A DNA stretch of 64,000 nt from assembly GCA_963573305.1 (NCBI GenBank), contig OY754330.1, forward strand, positions 17,952,596 through 18,016,595, given 5' to 3'. This stretch comes from Pyrrhosoma nymphula. Taxonomy: Eukaryota; Arthropoda; Insecta; Odonata; Coenagrionidae. The position numbers and the translations under genes were made by a program. The notes below the pieces were generated by a model. It made no database searches, was not told the DNA's origin, and worked only from the letters and a program-made list of their open reading frames with translations. Positions within the stretch are counted from its first letter, which is position 1; each line of letters begins with the position of its first letter. This document shows, one piece after another, positions 57,211 to 64,000 of this stretch.

Positions 57211-57769
57211 AGCGTATTATTACTGTATACAGTTTTAAAATAAATGTCGTACAAAGCCTCTATTACGTATGAATTAGAGAAAAATCTCGAACCAACTACG
57301 TTGAGAGAGCGGTTAAGATAACAGAGTGGGAGGTAATTGAACCGATGTCGAGTGTCAGAAATGGGGAAAGGGTACAAAGGTGAGACGAAGGAATGTGCGA
57401 CGTGTCGAGCGACAAAGAAACAAACAAGGTCGCGTTCAGGCAGGCATTAAGGAGGTTCCGCCGCGACTGTGTGAGTCAAAACAAATACTAAATTCCACAT
57501 TTTTGATATTTTGTCAAAAAAATCCTGCTTCCACTGATGAAATGCGTTACCATTAGAAACCCACGAGTAAGGTAGAAAAAATGAAGATTATTCCACGAAT
57601 ATATTTTAAATGAGCACTTTTTTCCAGCCATAGGAGCCGGCTGCAGCGCCATTTCCTACGAATTACCGAATTTTGACTTCAATTACGGCAGTAATTCCCC
57701 AATAACTAAAAAAATAAGTCTACATTTTAACAATTTTATAACGCAATTTTAACATGCTATGTTAAAATT
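57211..57769. other. No feature recognised
   Basis: No gene or repeat end; TTTTAACATGCTATGTTAAAA near 57,750 is a small palindrome. Confidence 0.35.
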
Positions 57770-57930
57770 GTCATACGTAAAATGTTATAATTATGTCATA
57801 TTGTACGTTTGAAATAATTAAATATTCAAATTGCTGTTATATTGGAACATTGAAAAAAAGTTTTTTGTGTATTATTGTACTTAAAGAACCGTGTACCAGT
57901 GAAAATAATTTATATATCTATCTATTGAAA
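57770..57930 (+). mobile_element. 5'-truncated LINE 3' end, same family as 56677-57210
   Basis: Words TATTCAAATTGCTGTTATAT, GTATTATTGTACTTAAAGAA and ATAATTTATATATCTATCTA align with 57,090-57,205. About 160 bp of 3' UTR only. Confidence 0.7.
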
Positions 57931-58760
57931 TGGAAAGATAAGGTTGCTGAAATAGTACCCATTCGATCACAGGTGGAATAAAGACCATCAAACGCGATAT
58001 ATTTCTGAGGTGCATTTTAATCCTGAAATTCTGACAGTGATACACGCGTTCAAAAATGAAACAAGTGTGGAACAATGTCCTATCGCTCATTCGCTCTTTG
58101 AACACCGTAGGCAGTCGTCCAAATAAAGTTCACCGTCAGATCAGGGAATTTTTTTAGTGTGGTAGCCCGGTTATCGATTAATCACTATAGTATGCCGTTG
58201 GAAACGTAACGTTTTTACGAAGATCATTTTTACGTGGGAATAATAAAAAGCCTTCGCTGCGTTCCCTTGAGCAAACACCATCGAATCGCATTCCTAGTCC
58301 GCGGCGACTGCAGGAGGCAGCATCATCACTCGACTGTGCTTTCTCGTCCACAGCCGGCAGCCATTGATTGCACCGACACACACACACTGTCAGCAGTCAT
58401 TCACATCGACGAACGTTTCCTTAGCTCCCATCTCGGTTTACTTCGTCCGGACGCGCCAGGATTAACTACCCTGAGGCTCCGAATTTATATTCCGTAAAAA
58501 GCGACGGAGTGATAATATAAAAAAAGGATTAGGAACACGAGAATCCTCCACGGTTGGGGGGAAAACCGAATGATTTTGCGTATTTTGTGGAGGCGACCAA
58601 CAGATTAGGTCATTTAGGTTGGAAAGGATGGCTTGGTTAGTATGGAAAGGATTATCCAAGGAATGAAGGATAAGGTTTTGAAAGGCACCAGGCTGGTGAC
58701 GGCATATAAGTCTGCTCCCAACGAAATGCGACAATGGGTCCCCGCCGGGTGAGCGTCTCA
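57931..58760. other. GC-richer unique segment, no gene called
   Basis: 58,240-58,500 is CpG-richer and gives an 87-codon plus frame (58,234-58,497) and a 99-codon minus frame (58,462-58,761), neither with a motif. Could be host exon or promoter sequence; no support beyond composition. Confidence 0.3.
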
Positions 58761-58769
58761 TCCGACAGA

Positions 58770-58910
58770 CGCGTTGTTGTGCTTGAAGTCACAGTGCAGC
58801 GTGAAAAAATCACAGTGAAAAAATCATTCTCCTGGACTGGGATTCGAACCCATATCCCTCGATTTCGCGCCGAGTGCTCTAATCAGTTAAGCTCAACAGG
58901 CGTTCTCCCT
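58770..58910 (-). mobile_element. tRNA-like SINE head or tRNA pseudogene
   Basis: Minus strand: TTGAGCTTAACTGATTAGAGC (A box / D arm), an anticodon-type stem CTCGG/TCGAG with loop CGCGAAA, and a perfect T arm TGGGTTCGAATCCCA, then a TCCAGG end. The loop lacks the invariant U33, so a working tRNA is unlikely. Downstream is a GTGATTTTTTCAC-type simple tail. Different from the SINE at 37635. Confidence 0.7.
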
Positions 58911-59050
58911 CACTTTGAATGTCATGGAGGCTTCAAGGATCGAGTTGTCTTCACAAGTAACGTGCAAACCATGAATAAATACTACAGATATGCATACTCA
59001 TGTAGACTCCATGGTCCATACAATGCCATGGACTACCCGTGTGTGAGCAC

Positions 59051-59627
59051 TTAAGGTGTTTTGATCGAGATAGATCCCTAGTCATAGTGGAGACCATATT
59101 CAAATTTAATCTTTGACTTCAGCGTCTGTCAGAAGTACGAAATAAATATTTTAGTATTAATGACGCAAATATAAAGTTATATATGCCCAAAAATCTCAGT
59201 AATTAAATAAATAAAGCTACATAAGTTTCAAACTTGACTCATTTTTTCCCGCCGAACGGCTAAACACCCTTCAAACTGGCAGGTTTTTTTTAGCGATTTT
59301 GTAAACCTTACTGTGATGAGTAATAGATTATTGTTTATAAATAGCAGAGAAAAGATGCAATCTATACACCGTTAGTTTTTTGACAACATCTAGGTGTTAT
59401 GTATTCCTATTTCCCTCAATATTCTCCCTCTGGAACGCTCAGCCATAATCTATGTATCTATCAGCCATGTAAAACAGCTTATATTTACAGGCAAATTGCT
59501 CGAAAAGTAGTTCGGCTAGGGGTTGATATTTTTATATAATTGGAAAATGAGAGTTGTTTCTTTGAAATTAGGCCAAATTCATCAAATCATTCAAGGTAGA
59601 GCGATTAATCACTCAAACTACCTTAAT
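59051..59627 (-). mobile_element. TTAA-flanked MITE, family A, copy 6
   Basis: 577 bp from TTAA (59051) plus GGTGTTTTGATCGAGATAG to CACTCAAACTACCTTAA (TTAA 59624-59627). Full block order with CATTTTTTCCCGCCGAACGG. Non-coding. Confidence 0.92.
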
Positions 59628-60270
59628 GCTAGAGTCCACAAGGTAAATCTCAAGTTTAAACACAAAGTTGTTTACTTAGACAAAATTCAAAGAAGTGCAG
59701 AACTGACCGCGCAGTAATTTCAATTTCACCCGCTAAAGGTCACACAATGCAGAAAGTGCTCACCAAGGACACCCAAAAGGGATTTGGGACACTGAACTAA
59801 AAAATTAAGAGCCCAAGGCTCAAACGAGAGCCCTTGAAATGGGAAGCCAGTATTCCAGCCAACGCAAAAAGTCAATTCCGGAAAACTGAATGAGACTGGG
59901 ATTTTTTAATGTTTTGAGTGTCCGTTCACATGTGCTGGCGTCTCCTCGCCGTCCCCTTCCTCGTCAATACACGAAGGATGCAGACGAACGACGCATTGAC
60001 CTTCTGCATTGGTTTACGGAAAATATATAGAAAAAACGTCATAAAATTCACTTTTGCAAGGGCTCAAGATTGTTTTCATCCGGACGGCAAGTGGGAATAG
60101 GACATAGTGGTAAAATATTTAGGCTAATATTACTGACCTGTACGTGCCGCTCATGAGCGTGGGAGGTCCAAGTGGGTAGGGCTCATTCAGCGTCTGCAAG
60201 AAGTTTGAAACAAATTTTGTAATATTAATAGCGAGAAAGTGTATTAGTATACGATAATATTTCTCAGTAA

Positions 60271-60772
60271 TTAAGGCAGTTTGAGCGATATAGTTCCCTA
60301 GTCATAGTGGAGACCATATTCAAATTTAATTATTTGATTTAAGCGTCTCTAAGAAGTATGAAATAAATATTGTAATATTAATGGCGTAGAGATATAGTTA
60401 TATAAGACCAAAATTCTCAGTAATTAAATAAATAAAGCTACATAAGTCTCTAACTTGACTCATTTTTTCCCGCCGTATGGCTGAAAACCCTTCAAAACAG
60501 CAGGTTTTTTTGCGATTATGTAAAACTTACTGTGGTGAGCACTAGATTATTTTTTATAAATAGTTGAGAGAACATGTAATCTACACACCGTTAGTTTTTT
60601 TGACAACATCTAGGTGTTATAAATTCCTATTTTTTTCAATATTCTCCCTCTGGAGCTGACAGCCATAATTTATCCCGATCCCATGCAAAACAGCTTATAT
60701 TTTTAGGCAAATTGCTCGAAAAATAGTTTGGCAAATTCTAGGTGAAGTGATTTTTCGCTCAAACTACCTTAA
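60271..60772 (-). mobile_element. TTAA-flanked MITE, family A, copy 7
   Basis: 502 bp from TTAA (60271) plus GGCAGTTTGAGCGATATAG to TTCGCTCAAACTACCTTAA (TTAA 60769-60772). A stretch near the right end is deleted (about 60 bp between GGCAAAT and TCTAGGTGAAG). Otherwise very similar to copies 3 and 9. Confidence 0.92.
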
Positions 60773-60972
60773 ATAAATATATCTACCTAATTTTATAACT
60801 TGACAGCCATTCCACTAGTTCCGGGTGTGACTTCAGATCATTAAATTTTAAATTTTCATATCAAATACTTAAACGAAAATATACTGCAGTAAACGTTTAG
60901 TTAGCCATAAGAGAAAGTACTTTTACAACTTCATATGCAATTAAAAAAAATTAACTATCACTAGCACTAGTC

Positions 60973-61350
60973 GAGACTCATTTTTTCGAGCCGCACGGCT
61001 AACAAGACTTCAATACTGCAAGTTGTTTTTGCGATTGTACAAAAAGTACTGCGTTAAATAATGGATTTATTGTTATAATTAGTTGACAAAACATACAAAC
61101 TACACCCCGTTAATTTTTCACGAAATATAGGAGTTAAACATCTTTTAATTTTTCATTATTCTGCCTTTGGAGCGCACAGCCTTAATCTATCCCATGTAAA
61201 TCAGCTAAAATCAAACAGCACAGCTTAACAGGCAAATCGCTCGAAAAGTACTTCGGTAAAGGGTTGATGCTTTGATATCATTGGAAAGATGAGAGTTTTA
61301 AAATGAGGTCAAATTCTATGTGAAGTGATATTTCGCTCAAACCGTCTTAA
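60973..61350 (-). mobile_element. MITE family A, copy 8, truncated and diverged
   Basis: Begins inside the family at GACTCATTTTTTCGAGCCG and runs to TTTCGCTCAAACCGTCTTAA (61347-61350). The first end is missing. Higher divergence than the neighbours, for example TCTGCCTTTGGAGCGC in place of CTCCCTCTGGAGCGC. Confidence 0.85.
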
Positions 61351-62383
61351 GGGAAAAACAAAAATATGTTTGCGTACCACTGAAGTAAAATCTGTGCTTG
61401 GATATTTAGGATAGGAGTATCGGCTAATCTACGGTAGGTATTGGATTACATCAGGAAAGTTGCTAACAGGCAAGCCCTCACATGGACGGAAGCCTCCTTT
61501 GGAGAATCGTAGCGAGGAGAGTGGGAGACCAGCCTGCAGTGGACTTAGTCTACAGCCTTTCTTGGTACAATGAATAAAAATCATTGCTTTAATTCAAAAA
61601 AATATCTCCACTAGCCTCGAGCACATTATGGGCAGCAATGAACTATGAGGTTAGAAATAGAAAAGAAAAATCTTTGTTACGCTCATGAATAAACATATGG
61701 ATCTAAATCTTCGGTACCACTGTGCGGGCAAAGGCGTTGCCTAGCTTTCTGCAAAAGATAGGTTGCGCTGCAGACGGCATAGATCCGCTTATGTGTGTCA
61801 AAAATGGCCGGTGCTAATAGTGAGGCCAATTCCGGTACCTTTATTTCCAGTATTTCTATTTGAATCACGACCTTTCCTTATTAGAACCACCTTCTTTAGA
61901 GTGGCGGCGCTACAATCTGCTTGGTCCTGATTTTTCGGTGCATGCGGAATGTTTGGCAACACCCACTGGGGGCAAGTTTAGGATCCATATGTGTATATTC
62001 ATGGTTACGTTCATCCCGGTTGTATGGCTGCGACCTCAGTGGAAGCGATGATAACTAATATTACGATGTGCTTTGAATATGAGTAGTAATTATACCGCAG
62101 TATGATGGTCAGCGCAGAATCTTCACCCTAATCGCAGGTTTAAAATTTGATTGGAATTTTTATTGATTAATTCCATATTCTTTTTACAAAGTAAGATTGG
62201 GTAAGGTGCACAATTCAATCGCATGATGAAATGCTAATATGTAAAAAGTGATAAGTTACGGTGTTATCAGAGAGATTCAAGGAAATTTCACTCATTGGGC
62301 TGCAAGCAAATGTTTAGTGATTTTCGGTACGCAAGCGAAAGAAAACATTCGTTAGAATATCCTCGTTCACAGAAAATATTTTC
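61351..62383. other. No feature recognised
   Basis: No repeat match in the window and no frame with a motif. Confidence 0.4.
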
Positions 62384-62475
62384 AATGGTCGTAAATGAAA
62401 AGGAAAACTTTGTTATATTCCACCAATTTATTCTCAGGTACAACTAGTTACGACGCAGCGGCGTCAAGGTACCTG
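62384..62475 (-). repeat. Family F repeat, partial
   Basis: CGTAAATGAAAAGGAAAACTT, CCACCAATTTATTCTCAGGTA and GACGCAGCGGCGTC match one arm of 3757-3940 closely. The inverse arm is missing and the GTTTC box reads GTTAC, so the hammerhead-like core is broken. Confidence 0.7.
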
Positions 62476-62498
62476 AAGATTACGCCGGAGATGATTAT

Positions 62499-62680
62499 CA
62501 GGAGATTTTAGGTCAAATATTTCTTTTTTCAAACTTCTGCCAACGTTTCGGATCTATATTGATCCATCTGTATGACTTTTATGTAGGGCTCAACTAATAT
62601 AAAAGCACTGAAGATGGATCAATAAAGATCCGAAAAGTTGGCAGAAGTTTGCAAAAAAATATTTTACCTAAAATCTCCTG
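62499..62680. repeat. Foldback, about 75-bp arms, with hammerhead-like boxes
   Basis: CAGGAGATTTTAGGT at 62499 is mirrored by ACCTAAAATCTCCTG ending at 62680, and CTTCTGCCAACGTTTCGGAT by ATCCGAAAAGTTGGCAGAAG. The plus strand right arm has CTGAAGA, GGATC/GATCC stem and GAAAA (mutated from GAAAC). Related to the Penelope tail hairpin at 31406. Confidence 0.75.
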
Positions 62681-62820
62681 ATCATTGCACCATATAGAAA
62701 ATATTTTTTGGACTCGTGATTACAAGTTATCGAATAAACAGCTCAGGCAAATCATCGTCGTCCCAATAGAGGATATGAATTCCGGCGAGATATGGTGGAA
62801 TTTTTCCATTATGGACAAAT

Positions 62821-62971
62821 GAAAAAACGTAGTGAACTCCACAGTTAATTTTATTAAGACGACCTAGGTTTCGACACGTTGTGTCATCTTCAAGTCACCT
62901 GAAGATGACACAACGTGTCGAAACCTAGGTCGTCTTAATAAAATTAACTATGGAGTTCACTACGTTTTTTC
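62821..62971 (+). repeat. Near-perfect 72-bp foldback with hammerhead-like core
   Basis: Arms 62821-62892 and 62900-62971 are inverse complements over 72 bp with a single mismatch and a 7-nt loop. The right arm reads CTGAAGA (62899-62905), T, stem GACAC/GTGTC, GAAAC (62920-62924), CTAG, GTC (62929-62931). Stem III would be ACC/GGT. Near identity of the arms indicates a very recent origin or gene conversion. Confidence 0.88.
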
Positions 62972-63535
62972 ATCGTCGTCCCGTCAATTTTTTCCTAGCC
63001 ATTGCCCGTAATCGCATTCCCTCCCTCAAGAATTCAACCCGTGAATCCATTTCGTCCTTCTTGGGAATTCCTCTGCTCTCCCACCGCCGTGCACTATCTC
63101 AACTGAGATTCTTACACAGTATAATGAATGGGCAGCTTCTTCCCTGAGACCTTCTCTCTCTCTTTCCAATTCGTGTCCCACCTCACCCCACGCGAAACTT
63201 CAATCTCCTACACATCCCTTAAATTCCGGCTTTCCCTATCACAGCGGTCCCTGTTTTACCGAATCCCCTCCAAATTTAACTATTGTCCTCAGCGCATCCG
63301 TCTCTCGACCTCTTCCCCTCGCCCAACATAATCCAATCATTCACCAAACGGAACTTGGGTAATGGAACCCCAAAATTTGATTTAATTTTATTTTTGTGTT
63401 GATGTGTTATTTTTTATTTAATTCTTCATGTTTGTCCTCATTGTTGTTCTGTGTTTATTTATTTTGTTGCATTGACAAAAGTAATTAGCCATTGTGCCTT
63501 TTTTGATTGTGTGAGATTAATAAATAAATAAATGC
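62972..63535 (+). pseudogene. LINE C-terminal remnant with (TAAA)n tail
   Basis: The plus frame at 62,990-63,150 reads FFLAIARNRIPSLKNSTRES, then FLGIPLLSHRRALSQLRFLH and SIMNG, resembling the CR1/Jockey post-RT pattern (SSVTxxLxxLGWPxLxxRRxxxRLxFLYKIxNG). It shifts frame and ends in a T-rich 3' UTR with ATTAATAAATAAATAAATGC at about 63,516, a simple-repeat LINE tail. Its 5' end coincides with the foldback. Confidence 0.6.
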
Positions 63536-63597
63536 CATGTGAAATTCTTAAAGTTCCTTCGTTACGGCGATATTAAAGATTCAAAACTAGGGCCACT

Positions 63598-64000
63598 TTA
63601 AGTGGTTTGATCGAGATAGTTCCCTACTAGTCATAATGGAGACCATATTTAAATTTTATTCCTTGATTTCAGTGTCTGTAAGGAGTACGAAATAAATATT
63701 GTTATATTAATGGCGCAAATATATAGTTATATATTCCCAAAAATCTCAGTAATAAAATAAATAAAGCTACATAAATCTCTAACTTGACTCATTTTTTCCG
63801 GCCGAACGGCTGGAAACCCTTCAAAACAGCAAGTTTTTTTGCGATTCTGTACAACTTACTGTGGTGAGTAATAGATTATTTTTTATAAATAGATGAGAAA
63901 ATATGCAATCTATACACCATAAGTTTTTTGACGAAATCTAGGTGTTATAAATTCCTATTTCTTTCAATATTCTCCCTCTGGAGCGCTCAGCCATAATCTA
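63598..64000 (-). mobile_element. MITE family A, copy 9, cut by window end
   Basis: Starts TTAA (63598-63601) plus GTGGTTTGATCGAGATAG and follows the family through CATTTTTTCCGGCCGAACGG to CTCCCTCTGGAGCGC at the window edge. The second end lies beyond the window. Confidence 0.92.

Noticed and set aside
58829..58902. A functional tRNA gene on the minus strand
   Set aside because: The anticodon loop lacks U33 and the acceptor stem pairs poorly; better explained as a SINE head or pseudogene.

Overview
The window looks like a repeat-dense stretch of an animal nuclear genome, most probably an arthropod and likely an insect. It is AT-rich, has no long open reading frames outside mobile elements, shows no operons or bacterial gene order, and carries eukaryotic transposon classes throughout: mariner, hAT, piggyBac, Helitron helicase, Penelope-like elements, non-LTR retrotransposons, tRNA- and 5S-rRNA-derived SINEs, and TTAA-flanked MITEs. 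I found no host protein-coding gene I can defend. The species cannot be named from the sequence alone.

Layout. 0-9 kb: a 5S-rRNA-derived SINE with 12-bp target-site duplications; two copies of a TTAA-flanked MITE family (called A here), one with a tRNA-like palindrome inside and one with a hAT remnant inside that has a clean 8-bp duplication; several palindromes carrying a hammerhead-ribozyme-like core; and a GC-rich unique segment (5.7-7.25 kb). 9-24 kb: a mariner relic interrupted by a second 5S SINE; CR1/Jockey-like LINE 3' ends, a perfect 27-bp hairpin, further family A MITEs, a CACTAGA-ended TTAA element, a 482-bp tandem duplication, a fragment resembling a bacterial IS3-type transposase, and Helitron helicase remnants joined to LINE tails. 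24-38 kb: long LINE 3' copies, a Penelope-like element with an almost intact RT/GIY-YIG reading frame, a piggyBac relic, a Penelope-tail repeat, MITE family B and tRNA-derived SINEs. 38-48 kb: a second mariner, a 41-bp minisatellite repeat, and a 3.8-kb element with terminal inverted repeats of 1.07 and 1.25 kb built around exact 178-bp subrepeats, holding a broken transposase-like gene. 48-64 kb: mostly unannotatable DNA, then LINE ends, a tRNA-like SINE head, four more family A copies and a cluster of foldbacks, one with 72-bp arms and a single mismatch.

Three themes stand out. First, insertion at TTAA is the commonest signature (family A, family B, a piggyBac relic and a CACTAGA element). 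Second, the pattern CTGANGA - stem - GAAAC - GTC recurs at about ten places, mostly inside inverted repeats and Penelope-related sequence, which suggests hammerhead-type ribozyme motifs spread by retroelements. Third, nested insertions (SINE in mariner, hAT in MITE, ribozyme-like segment in MITE) give a relative chronology. All coding assignments are from reading translated sequence by eye against known family motifs; no database search was run.
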